Assembly: GCA_017651645.1 (NCBI GenBank)
Contig: JAGCCO010000040.1
Location: 1-49,195 of the forward strand
DNA length: 49,195 nt
DNA from: Bacteroidales bacterium
GTDB lineage: Bacteria > Bacteroidota > Bacteroidia > Bacteroidales > F082
Reading direction: 5' to 3'
Positions 36,979 to 44,239 of the stretch are shown here, piece after piece (positions within the stretch are counted from its first letter, which is position 1; every line of letters starts with the position of its first letter). The notes beneath the pieces are model-generated. The model was not told the DNA's origin. It saw nothing but the letters and a program-made list of their open reading frames with translations, and ran no database searches. The position numbers and the translations under genes were made by a program.

Positions 36979-37007
36979 AAACGGCTGGCCCAAAAGGTCA
37001 GCCGTTT
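36979..37007. terminator. Bidirectional terminator between convergent genes
   Basis: AAACGGCTGGCC (36979-36990) pairs with GGTCAGCCGTTT (36996-37007) around CAAAA. It lies between the stops of the plus-strand protease (36956) and the minus-strand GIN lipoprotein (37054). The flanking A and T runs are short on both sides. Confidence 0.75.
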
Positions 37008-37053
37008 CTCATTACAAGGTTATGAAAAAAGAGATTTACTTTTCGTAATCAGA

Positions 37054-37812
37054 TTATCGCGAAGGCGATTCAATACGATTGATGCCGCCGCTACCAGCAA
37101 TTTTGCCATTCACTTTGGCATCACCATAATAATAAATGTCGCCAGAACCGACAATATTGTATTCCAATGTGCCAGTCACATTGGCGGTAATGTCACCCGA
37201 GCCCATCACAGAGGCTTCCATCTCCTGCGACTCGGCATGTGAGACAATGTTGCCCGATCCTGCGATATCAGCTTCAAGTTTATTAATCAAGCCCTTGTCG
37301 ACAGCGATGTCGCCCGAACCGAACACACCCATCTCCAAATGGCTGATGTTAGTTTCCTCCTTAAAGACAACATTACCCGAGCCAGCAATGACAACCTCCA
37401 ATCTCTGTTCATTTAAAGGGCTGAGAATGTTGATGTCGCCACTACCAGCAAGCGTGATTTCATTTATGCTTGGAGTAGTGATATCGATAACAAATTCTGT
37501 AGCATCGAAATTGATGTAATTACCTCCTTTAGGTTTAGTTTGACCTAATTCCAGTTCGCCGTCTTTCACCTTGACTTTAAGGTATTCCAAAAGGTTTTCA
37601 TCCACACGGACCGTGCAAGTGGAATGGTCGGCAATGCTGAAGTTGACCGTTGCAGGCAGTGCACAAACAAACTCATTAAAGTCGTTGATGGTGTATTCGC
37701 GTGTGACGACATTACCGTCACCTTTCATGGTTTCACTTTTAAAATTGAAGGTGCACGAATTGAGCGTTACTCCAATTAAAGCTATAGCAACAATTAATAA
37801 GTGTCTTTTCAT
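37054..37812 (-). CDS. GIN-domain lipoprotein (DUF2807)
   Basis: A 252-residue protein with a lipoprotein signal (Cys20 in LNSC) and a right-handed beta-helix-like body. That body carries repeated turns such as GSGDI, GSGNV, GSGNI and GSGGI, the signature of the DUF2807 putative auto-transporter adhesin head GIN domain. These proteins are widespread in Bacteroidetes and their function is not settled. It lies 73 bases downstream of the M28 peptidase gene on the same strand, so it may be the last gene of that operon. A weak TACTTTTG box spans the end of the peptidase gene (37887-37894) and could also drive it. Confidence 0.88.
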   Translation of the reverse strand: MKRHLLIVAIALIGVTLNSCTFNFKSETMKGDGNVVTREYTINDFNEFVCALPATVNFSIADHSTCTVRVDENLLEYLKVKVKDGELELGQTKPKGGNYINFDATEFVIDITTPSINEITLAGSGDINILSPLNEQRLEVVIAGSGNVVFKEETNISHLEMGVFGSGDIAVDKGLINKLEADIAGSGNIVSHAESQEMEASVMGSGDITANVTGTLEYNIVGSGDIYYYGDAKVNGKIAGSGGINRIESPSR

Positions 37813-37885
37813 AGTGTTAGGGTTTTAGTAGGTTTCTTGTAATACGAAGTTAGAGCGAAAAAGTTACAGTATTGGACATTTTTAT

Positions 37886-39331
37886 TCAAAAGTAGTAACC
37901 GATAGTGAAATGGCCAGCATGGAGCCTGGCTTGGGGAACTCCCTCTCCGACAAACATCGAATTGAGTTGATAACGACGACCTCCCGAAATCTTTACCTTG
38001 CCGAACCGGAAGCCGATAGTCCAGTTAATGCCATATTGGTTGGGGTCAATGCTCAACTCAGGTTCTTCTGCAAATTGGGTATTCAGGACACGTCCGTAAA
38101 AACCACCCATTTCGACCAAAAAGTCCATACCCGGAGCTCCTCCTACTCTCACGAGCAGATTGGCAGGAATCAAAATCGACTGCTGTCGATAAGGCAGATA
38201 AGCATTGAACAAGTCGCTTTCGTCTGGGAATTTAGCCCTAAGCAACTCATACTGTGCTCCCATTTCCAAGGCGAAATGAGAACTGAGATTAACCTGCGCC
38301 ATGAGACCAGCATTGACACCGTAACGGTTCTTTCCATCAAAACCTGCCTTGGGGAAAGCGATGTTCCCATTGACCAACGACACCGTCGGTTCAATCTCAA
38401 ACGCTTTTCTCTTGCCACTATGGATGGGGGATATTTTTCCCGAAGGGGCAAAATCCTCATCGGTGGCGCAACGCATGGTAACGTCTGCCATATAGTCAGT
38501 GATTCTATCAAGACCTTTATAATCAATAAGTTCAGGGTCGTCTTCTGGCTTGTGGTAAGGCGACTTGAGTCCAGTGGAGACATACCAGGTAGCCACGCCT
38601 TTCTCTGCAAAGCCCTGGGTGTCAGTGGCTCCAAAAATGGAAGACTCGAAATTCTTGGACTTAATGTCGATATGCATCTTTTTAGCCTCTTCACGGAGCA
38701 GACGTTTGCCGTCCACGACGGTGGCTACACCTTCAAAACGCAAGGTCTTGCCTTTTTCGAGCCAGCCCACCATGTCGATGCTCATCATCAGCTTGACTTT
38801 GGACAAATCCAGCTTTTCCGAAAGGTAGTTCGATCCCCAAAGACCTATTTCTTCTGCGTCGAAGGCAGCAACGATGATGCTACGTTTCAAGTTGTTTTGT
38901 TGGCTTTTGAGGATGCGGGCCATTTCGATGATGGTTGCCGTACCCGAAGCGTTGTCGTCGGCACCATTGTAAATCTGGCCGTCTCTGACACCAAGATGGT
39001 CGTAATGCGCTCCGATGATGATGTATTCATCTTTCAAGACAGGGTCGTTTCCAGGAATGATGCCAATCACGTTTTTGTAGGTTTTACCACTCCTTTCAAA
39101 AGGTTGGTACCAACCTTCCTCATAATAAGGTTGGATGCCGATTTCCTCGAACTGACTGACAATATAGGCCGCAGCCTTGGCCGCATCTTCGCTACCGGCC
39201 TTGCGGCCACGCAAGGAGTCGCCCGCCAAGGTATACACATGACGCGTCAGGCGGTCTTGTTGGGTTTGACCGAAAGTGATACCGCTGACTATCAGCAGCA
39301 AACATGTAATGATTATTCTGTTGGTTTTCAT
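37886..39331 (-). CDS. M28-family zinc aminopeptidase fused to a C-terminal outer-membrane-barrel-like domain
   Basis: A 481-residue protein with a signal peptide (1-21). The M28 metallopeptidase domain (about 25-290) keeps the expected di-zinc residues: His109 and Asp111 in GAHYDHLG, Asp125 in GADDNASG, Glu160/Glu161 in DAEEIG, Asp186 in SIDMVGW, and His260 in SPYHKPEDD. After about residue 310 there is a run of beta-strand patterns (YGVNAGLMAQVNL, HFALEMGAQYELL, ILIPANLLVRVG, FLVEMGGFYGRVL, INWTIGFRFGKVKI). It ends HFTIGYYF, with the terminal Phe usual for outer-membrane barrels. M28 enzymes normally end without such a domain. It would place an aminopeptidase on the outer membrane. It is co-directional with a GntR regulator seven bases upstream. 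Confidence 0.88.
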   Translation of the reverse strand: MKTNRIIITCLLLIVSGITFGQTQQDRLTRHVYTLAGDSLRGRKAGSEDAAKAAAYIVSQFEEIGIQPYYEEGWYQPFERSGKTYKNVIGIIPGNDPVLKDEYIIIGAHYDHLGVRDGQIYNGADDNASGTATIIEMARILKSQQNNLKRSIIVAAFDAEEIGLWGSNYLSEKLDLSKVKLMMSIDMVGWLEKGKTLRFEGVATVVDGKRLLREEAKKMHIDIKSKNFESSIFGATDTQGFAEKGVATWYVSTGLKSPYHKPEDDPELIDYKGLDRITDYMADVTMRCATDEDFAPSGKISPIHSGKRKAFEIEPTVSLVNGNIAFPKAGFDGKNRYGVNAGLMAQVNLSSHFALEMGAQYELLRAKFPDESDLFNAYLPYRQQSILIPANLLVRVGGAPGMDFLVEMGGFYGRVLNTQFAEEPELSIDPNQYGINWTIGFRFGKVKISGGRRYQLNSMFVGEGVPQARLHAGHFTIGYYF

Positions 39332-39338
39332 GACTCTA

Positions 39339-39683
39339 TCAGATTAAGGATTTGACCTCATCAATGGTAATGCCCAAAAGTTTCATCTTCTTAATCACTT
39401 CGGGCAGTTCCTTTTCGAGAAACTCCTCGCGCATCTGTTTGAGAACGATGTCCTTGGCTTCGGCGGAGATGAAATAGCCGATGCCGCGTTTGTTGTAGAT
39501 GATGCCCGCAGCCGTCATCGTCTCGTAGGAGCGCATGATGGTGTTGGGGTTCACCCCGAGTTGGATGCCGTAGTCGCGCACCGACAGGATACGGTCGTCG
39601 GCCTTCAGTTCGCCGCGCAGGATCTGCTCATAGAGCTGCGAGCAAATCTGCAAGTATATGGGTTTGTGTGCGTTGAATTCCAT
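39339..39683 (-). CDS. GntR-family (YtrA-like) transcriptional regulator
   Basis: A 114-residue cytoplasmic DNA-binding protein. The winged helix-turn-helix (about 8-73) has PIYLQICSQLYEQILRGEL, LSVRDYGIQLGVNPNTIMRS and YNKRGIGYFIS, the classical GntR pattern. The short helical tail of about 40 residues is typical of the YtrA subfamily, which regulates adjacent ABC transporters. It lies third, after the ABC ATPase and permease genes (3-base gap) and before the M28 gene (7-base gap). YtrA-type regulators often come first and repress their own operon. An autoregulatory role on the promoter near 41408 is therefore plausible. Confidence 0.92.
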   Translation of the reverse strand: MEFNAHKPIYLQICSQLYEQILRGELKADDRILSVRDYGIQLGVNPNTIMRSYETMTAAGIIYNKRGIGYFISAEAKDIVLKQMREEFLEKELPEVIKKMKLLGITIDEVKSLI

Positions 39684-39686
39684 GGC

Positions 39687-40523
39687 TTAGTATTTTTGTG
39701 TCTTGATTTTACGATAAGTGAAGAAGAGCAGCAAGACGGTGATGATGATGCCGACAACCATGCCCCATGTCGTTGCATTTTGGAACCACTGGATTTGTTG
39801 TTCGGTAGACATACCTTCGAACTTTGTCATCCATCTCTCAATGATTTCTCTATTAAAGAACACCAGGCCCATAATCATGGAAATCAGGTAGGAAATGCCC
39901 AAATAACTGGCAAAAGTTTTTCCAGCTTTGTGTTTCTTAAAGAGCATATTGCCCAGCATGAAAATTGCCGACCACTGGATGATGCCAGCATATAATGAAG
40001 TACGCATAACGCCAATGGGGAACACTTGCTCAATGGGAAGATCTATTTCTCCAGCACGAACCACACCTTCTGTGTCGTTAAACATCCGGACGATTTCGTT
40101 CATCGAATAGAGCCGTATAGGTTTCTCAAAGCCTCCAAAGGGGAAAATCGACAAGAAAGCATCAACCAAATAACCGCCAAAGAAAACGATGACGGGCGTA
40201 ACAATGGCGCAATAGACGAACATACTGACGAACTTTTCCAAAGAGGAAGCGGGCATCATGGCGAAACCCACGCCCTCACGCGAAAGGTTGGCATTGCCAT
40301 AAACCTTGGAAGGTACCATCATCATGGCCAACGCCGTCCATGTGCATAACATTCCGAAACGAACTGGAGGCATGGTTTCAGAGCCAAAAAGCAGATTGAA
40401 AATCCAAAAGATGGCGTTCAGGCAACACCACACGATGAGAGAGGTGCCGAAATTGCGGATATACATCTTGCCGTCCTTAAGCAAGAGGTCCTTGAAACGA
40501 TTGAATGCGAATGTGTTATTCAT
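39687..40523 (-). CDS. ABC transporter permease-like membrane protein
   Basis: A 278-residue integral membrane protein with about six hydrophobic segments (for example LIVWCCLNAIFWIFNLLF, FVYCAIVTPVIVFFGGYL, GISYLISMIMGLVFF, WGMVVGIIITVLLLFF). The family is not distinctive by sequence. Its place 15 bases downstream of an ABC ATPase gene and three bases before a YtrA-like regulator marks it as the permease partner. The substrate is unknown. YtrA-linked ABC systems are often exporters or stress-related (family knowledge, not shown here). Confidence 0.8.
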   Translation of the reverse strand: MNNTFAFNRFKDLLLKDGKMYIRNFGTSLIVWCCLNAIFWIFNLLFGSETMPPVRFGMLCTWTALAMMMVPSKVYGNANLSREGVGFAMMPASSLEKFVSMFVYCAIVTPVIVFFGGYLVDAFLSIFPFGGFEKPIRLYSMNEIVRMFNDTEGVVRAGEIDLPIEQVFPIGVMRTSLYAGIIQWSAIFMLGNMLFKKHKAGKTFASYLGISYLISMIMGLVFFNREIIERWMTKFEGMSTEQQIQWFQNATTWGMVVGIIITVLLLFFTYRKIKTQKY

Positions 40524-40538
40524 GACTTGTTCCTCCTA

Positions 40539-41363
40539 TTAGCTAAAGATTTGTTTAATGGTTTCCTTGTTTTTCATGACGGTGTTGAACAGCACCTCGA
40601 TGCTTACCTTGCTGTCGAGGCCTTCGGGGTTACGAGTAACGTTAACGTAGCCACCAGGGAACATCTCGCTGTAGAGTGCGGTGTCGTCTTTCTCCATGCC
40701 GTAGTCGAAATAGAGCTTATCAGTGATTTCGCGGAACGAGGCCTTCAGCAGCACCTCGTCGTGGTCGAGGATGATGATGGGGTCGATGAGATTTTCCACA
40801 TCTTTCACTTGGTGCGTGGAAATGATGATAGTGCGATTTTCCGTGGCGTGCTTGGCAATCACCTGACGGAAGAGGGTCTTCGAAGGGATGTCGAGGCCGT
40901 TGGTGGGCTCGTCAAGGAGCAGATAGTCCGTGTTGAGGGCCAAAGCCGTGGCGATGAGGCATTTCTTCTGTTGGCCGAACGACAATTCAGCGTACTTGCG
41001 CTGTGGATCGACATCCATTTCCCTGCAAAGCTCGAAGAACAGCTTCTCGTCGTAGTTGGGGTAGAACACGCCCAACTCGCGCACATTATTAATAGGTGTG
41101 CCTTCCGGGATGGCGAAGTCTTCCGAGATGAAGTAAATCTTCTGGAGGGTTTCGGGCAGGCGGTTGAAGGGCGCGATGCCGTCAACGTCGCAGGAACCCG
41201 CGGTGGGCTTTTGCAATCCACTGATGAGTTTCAGCAGGGAGGTCTTCCCCACTCCGTTTTCGCCTAACAGCCCGTAAATGTTACCCTTCTCGAAGCCTAG
41301 GCTGATGTTTTTGAAGACTGGCTGACTTTTGTAGCCGAAGTCCAAGTTTTTAATTTCAATCAT
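40539..41363 (-). CDS. ABC transporter ATP-binding protein
   Basis: A 274-residue ATPase. The open frame extends 14 codons further upstream, but MIEIKNLDFGY is the usual beginning and the -7 box at 41408-41415 puts transcription near 41400. Walker A is GENGVGKT (residues 34-41). The signature is LSFGQQKK, Walker B is YLLLDEPTNGLD, and the H-loop is ISTHQVKD. The length and the C-terminal extension of about 70 residues fit the drug/lipid-exporter-like (CcmA/YtrB) group. It is the first gene of an operon with permease, GntR regulator and M28 peptidase. It energises transport on the cytoplasmic face of the membrane. Confidence 0.93.
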   Translation of the reverse strand: MIEIKNLDFGYKSQPVFKNISLGFEKGNIYGLLGENGVGKTSLLKLISGLQKPTAGSCDVDGIAPFNRLPETLQKIYFISEDFAIPEGTPINNVRELGVFYPNYDEKLFFELCREMDVDPQRKYAELSFGQQKKCLIATALALNTDYLLLDEPTNGLDIPSKTLFRQVIAKHATENRTIIISTHQVKDVENLIDPIIILDHDEVLLKASFREITDKLYFDYGMEKDDTALYSEMFPGGYVNVTRNPEGLDSKVSIEVLFNTVMKNKETIKQIFS

Positions 41364-41407
41364 GCTGTTGTATTTTTGTGTTAGTGTATTAGTCAAATAG
41401 AACACTG

Positions 41408-41437
41408 CAAAAGTACAACAATTTTTATTACTGTCAA
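41408..41437 (-). promoter_or_regulatory. Promoter of the ABC-GntR-M28 operon
   Basis: Read on the minus strand: TTG (41437-41435), 19 bases, then TACTTTTG (41415-41408), followed by C. The leader to the start at 41363 is about 40 bases. The AT-rich stretch 41440-41520 behind it shows no gene; a YtrA-like operator would be expected near here, but I cannot point to one. Confidence 0.75.
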
Positions 41438-41534
41438 GAGAAAAATGACATTTTTTTCAAAAATAATTGAAAATAAAGTAAAATAAGCTGATTTTTAGGA
41501 GGTTATATTTTTACCTATCGACAAGGAGCTCCTA

Positions 41535-42581
41535 TTACTTAATCTTATTGTAATGGCAAACCATTATCTCGCCATTATCCTTCGCGCGGAGATGCATTGC
41601 CCCACCTAAGCAGTTCTTGAAAACCTTGCAATCAGCACATTGCCCCGACTTCATCCAAGCTCGGTCGCGGAAGGGCTGGAAGCGGTTTTCCCATACGTCG
41701 AGGAAATCGTCTTGATAGATGTTGCCTTGGACATAGCTGCGGTCAATGTTGGGACAAGCGGAAATGGAGCCGTCAATAAGGATGGAGCCGATGGTAATGC
41801 CAGCACGGCAGAAATAGAACCAGTCGCGGACCTTGCGTTCGTAAGGACCGACGTATGCCTCGCAACTGAACTTACAGTCAATCCTCCCTTCTTTTCTGGT
41901 GGTGACGATGAAGTCCATGAGTTGATGGAACTGGACATCGCTAAGTTGCAGACTCTCATCGGCAGCGGCGCGTCCAATCGGTGCAATGGTGAACAAACGC
42001 CAGGCCTTTACTTTGTGCTCAATAAGCATTTCCTTCATAGCCTTCAGTTCATCGAAGTTCATCGGGCTGACGCAGGTCACGACGTCGTAGGTAGGCAAGC
42101 GTTTCTCATTGGCAATCAAGTCGATGGCACGCAGAGCATGGTCAAAACTGCCTTGGTGTTTGCGGAAAGCATCGTGCGTGTCGCGCAGGCCGTCTAGGCT
42201 GATGGTGATGCTGCACATGCCTGAGTCCATCAGTTTTTGGTGCATGGCCTCGTCGTAGGCATAGCCGTTGCTGACGATGCCCCACGGGAAGCCATGCTGT
42301 CGCAATTGTCGTCCGCAGTCGGCCAAGTCGGGGCGCACCAAAGGCTCACCGCCCGTGATGACGACCAATACTGTATTGCGCTTGTATTTGGTTTCCAATG
42401 GTTTAATCGCGTTCAGGAAATCTTCGAAAGGCATGTCCTTGTAGCGTGACGAAGCCAAACAATCCGACCCACAATGCTGGCAATTGAGGTTGCAGCGTTG
42501 CGTACACTCCCAAAAAAGGTAATTCAGCTCATGGAGTTGGGTTTCCTTACGACGAAACCAATTATGGAAAGATTGGAGCAT
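41535..42581 (-). CDS. Radical SAM/SPASM enzyme of the rSAM/lipoprotein system
   Basis: A 348-residue iron-sulfur enzyme. The radical SAM cluster motif is CxxxCxxC (Cys30, Cys34, Cys37) within LFWECTQRCNLNCQHCGSDC. TGGEPLVRPDL and ITISLDGLRDTHD match the AdoMet-binding and barrel motifs. The C-terminal SPASM region holds FCRAGITIGSILIDGSISAC and CADCKVFKNC, for auxiliary clusters. The motifs SACPNIDRSYVQGNIYQDDF and DVWENRFQPFRDR strongly recall TIGR04133, the Bacteroidetes radical SAM enzyme named for its pairing with a lipoprotein; its product and role are unestablished. It is last in a cluster on the minus strand, five bases after a 117-residue lipoprotein gene. SPASM enzymes often modify peptides or proteins, so the adjacent lipoproteins are candidate substrates. 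Confidence 0.93.
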   Translation of the reverse strand: MLQSFHNWFRRKETQLHELNYLFWECTQRCNLNCQHCGSDCLASSRYKDMPFEDFLNAIKPLETKYKRNTVLVVITGGEPLVRPDLADCGRQLRQHGFPWGIVSNGYAYDEAMHQKLMDSGMCSITISLDGLRDTHDAFRKHQGSFDHALRAIDLIANEKRLPTYDVVTCVSPMNFDELKAMKEMLIEHKVKAWRLFTIAPIGRAAADESLQLSDVQFHQLMDFIVTTRKEGRIDCKFSCEAYVGPYERKVRDWFYFCRAGITIGSILIDGSISACPNIDRSYVQGNIYQDDFLDVWENRFQPFRDRAWMKSGQCADCKVFKNCLGGAMHLRAKDNGEIMVCHYNKIK

Positions 42582-42586
42582 CAGCT

Positions 42587-42940
42587 TTATTGGTTGCTCT
42601 CCAACTTGATTTTCAGATCCATATTATCATAGTCCCGAATAACAGTGTCGAAGGTTTGATAACGACCGACCGTATCAATGAAACTCAATTGGTGACAACT
42701 ATCAATTTCATAATATCTCCAGATATCGAACTGCCCGTTTTCATCGGTACAACCCCAAGTATGGCCATCGATTATATACTCAATGCCTTTTAGCGGAAGT
42801 CCTGTCGTCTTATCCACAACAACACCGCTCATTCTCACCTCATATGCATTAGGCACGCCGTAGCAGGCCTGCATGATGAACATCACTGTTGTCAGTGCCG
42901 AGGCTTTCATCAGCCCCCTTAACCATTTGTAGATTTTCAT
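42587..42940 (-). CDS. rSAM-associated putative lipoprotein with carboxypeptidase-regulatory-like fold
   Basis: A 117-residue lipoprotein (Cys26 in FIMQACYG). The mature part begins with a carboxypeptidase-regulatory-like strand pattern: VRMSGVVVDKTTGLPLKGI, then TDENGQFDI. Two further cysteines (WGC near 64 and SCH near 82) follow. It lies directly upstream of the radical SAM gene with a five-base gap, the arrangement known for the rSAM/lipoprotein pair (TIGR04134 type). It would be anchored in an envelope membrane. Whether it is modified by the enzyme, or is an accessory, is unknown. The signal sequence is very like that of the next lipoprotein upstream (ALTTVMFIMQAC against VLTMVMLIMQSC). 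Confidence 0.85.
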   Translation of the reverse strand: MKIYKWLRGLMKASALTTVMFIMQACYGVPNAYEVRMSGVVVDKTTGLPLKGIEYIIDGHTWGCTDENGQFDIWRYYEIDSCHQLSFIDTVGRYQTFDTVIRDYDNMDLKIKLESNQ

Positions 42941-42970
42941 AGCGTTCTTTTGCTTAATTCAAATAATGAG

Positions 42971-43192
42971 CTATTCAACGATTGGATCATCAACTGATTG
43001 CCAATCCTCATTGTTAAGGCCCCAGAATTCCAAATCCTCCGAAGGCGTAGTGTCAACTTCGACCTCTTCACTAGACACTATTCTACGCATTTCATTTTCA
43101 AAAAGAGAACCACCACAAGATTGCATGATGAGCATCACCATGGTCAAAACTGTAGCTATAAAAAAACATCTGAATACATTATTTGCTTTCAT
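42971..43192 (-). CDS. Small acidic lipoprotein, second candidate partner of the rSAM enzyme
   Basis: A 73-residue protein with a lipobox Cys at position 26 (LIMQSC). The mature tail of 48 residues is strongly acidic (about 15 Asp/Glu), with two Trp (LEFWGLNNEDWQSVDDP) and no Cys beyond the lipidated one and one in the signal. I recognise no family. The signal peptide is nearly a copy of that of the 117-residue lipoprotein, with Cys at the same position, but the mature parts are unrelated. It sits 30 bases upstream of that gene and 13 bases downstream of a membrane protein gene, so all are probably co-transcribed. It may be a second substrate or a decayed paralog. Confidence 0.72.
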   Translation of the reverse strand: MKANNVFRCFFIATVLTMVMLIMQSCGGSLFENEMRRIVSSEEVEVDTTPSEDLEFWGLNNEDWQSVDDPIVE

Positions 43193-43205
43193 AACCGTAT
43201 GATTT

Positions 43206-43895
43206 TTATTTCTTTATACTCAATATTACTCCCAATGCCACGCCAAGGAAGGCCGCAAACAACACTTGAAGCGTAGGCGGCAATATGAAGGTAATGGTAT
43301 GCGCGGGATACCAAAACAATGGAATGGTCTTGGCAAAGACAAAACCGTACTGGATGTCCCAGTTGATCTTTTGGGATAGTGCTTCACGAATCTTCAACGG
43401 GCTACTGAAAAATCCTTTCAAAGAACCACCTGTTTCAGCAACGTGAATGTCGGTGATTTTGTGGAAAGTCATGAAAACTGGCGCAAACAGCGTGTTCATC
43501 AGCACACTGACACAAAGCGCGACAAAGAACTTGCCCCAACTGAGGTTGCCAGCAAACCATTCGGCTGCTTTTCCGTTGAAGTGAAAACCACCGTCAAGGA
43601 GCTTCACCGTACCCGTCTTGAAGATGGTCATAGCCGAGGCGATAACCACACCCAACACACCCCAAACCAGCAATTTAGGCAACAAGCCAAAGCCTTGCTT
43701 CATATACACACCTTCACGGATACGCATGGCCAGCATCTCACCAAAAGTACCGAGGATGGCAAACTTGAAGAAACTCATCAACAGACCATGGTTTTTTGTA
43801 GTCGTGTTGAACCAATCCCACGCGCCTGGGATGAAAGCGAAGCCGCAAATCACGGCGGCCCAAATGACTATCGTTATGAAATCAGATTTCTTCAT
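43206..43895 (-). CDS. Polytopic membrane protein, possibly Mpv17/PMP22-like
   Basis: A 229-residue integral membrane protein with about five hydrophobic segments. FGEMLAMRIREGVYM, KFFVALCVSVLMNTLFAPVF and a C-terminal FWYPAHTITFILPP followed by LFAAFLGVALGVILS recall bacterial relatives of the Mpv17/PMP22 family, where a Trp-Pro-x-x-x-x-x-Phe-x-x-Pro pattern is typical. The assignment is tentative and the transported molecule, if any, is unknown. Its start overlaps the stop of the upstream small membrane protein by four bases (ATGA), implying translational coupling. The small lipoprotein gene follows after 13 bases. Confidence 0.7.
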   Translation of the reverse strand: MKKSDFITIVIWAAVICGFAFIPGAWDWFNTTTKNHGLLMSFFKFAILGTFGEMLAMRIREGVYMKQGFGLLPKLLVWGVLGVVIASAMTIFKTGTVKLLDGGFHFNGKAAEWFAGNLSWGKFFVALCVSVLMNTLFAPVFMTFHKITDIHVAETGGSLKGFFSSPLKIREALSQKINWDIQYGFVFAKTIPLFWYPAHTITFILPPTLQVLFAAFLGVALGVILSIKK

Positions 43896-44185
43896 ACCTT
43901 ATTTCTTTTATCCAATTCCTTGTTCTGCCAATAGCGCCCCAGCAGACACAACAAGCAGATACCGCAAAGGATGCCACCAAGTACAAAACCCGTCTGGTCT
44001 TCACCCTTGGACAAATAAAGATAGATACCATAGCCGAAAATGGCCAAATCAACGATAATGCTGAGGATATAGCCAATGGTACGGTTGGTCTTGTCAGTCT
44101 TTTTCAATAGGAGATTATCGAGCAAAAAGGTGACGACGACCAGCGCGGCGTAGACCAAATAATATGTGGCTTTCTCGATAATCAT
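43892..44185 (-). CDS. Small membrane protein of unknown function
   Basis: A 97-residue protein with three predicted membrane helices (LVYAALVVVTFLLDNLL, GYILSIIVDLAIFGYGIYL, GFVLGGILCGICLLCLLG) and a basic C-terminus. No family is recognised. It is the first gene of the cluster that runs through the Mpv17-like protein and two lipoproteins to the radical SAM enzyme, and it is coupled to the next gene by an ATGA overlap. No clear -7 box precedes it. The 54-base gap upstream contains a perfect 28-base palindrome, so it may be read through from the acyl-CoA synthetase gene. Confidence 0.7.
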   Translation of the reverse strand: MIIEKATYYLVYAALVVVTFLLDNLLLKKTDKTNRTIGYILSIIVDLAIFGYGIYLYLSKGEDQTGFVLGGILCGICLLCLLGRYWQNKELDKRNKV

Positions 44186-44200
44186 ATTCTTATAGGATTA

Positions 44201-44228
44201 GTAGAGACGGTGCATGCACCGTCTCTAC
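44201..44228. repeat. Perfect 28-base palindrome, GTAGAGACG family
   Basis: GTAGAGACGGTGCA (44201-44214) is followed directly by its reverse complement (44215-44228), giving 14 pairs with no spacer. It lies in the 54-base gap between two co-directional minus-strand genes. No T run follows, so it is not a standard terminator. It is the best preserved of five related copies here. Confidence 0.93.
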
Positions 44229-44239
44229 AAACCGAACAA

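Noticed and set aside
37910..39355. 481-codon open frame on the plus strand, opposite the M28 gene
   Set aside because: It mirrors the M28 gene almost exactly, has no signal, domain or promoter, and its composition is what antisense reading of this codon usage produces. The minus strand has all M28 metal ligands.
41440..41534. Possible gene or plus-strand promoter (TATATTTTTACC near 41503) in the AT-rich gap
   Set aside because: No plus-strand gene follows the box, and the stretch has no open frame with a credible product.
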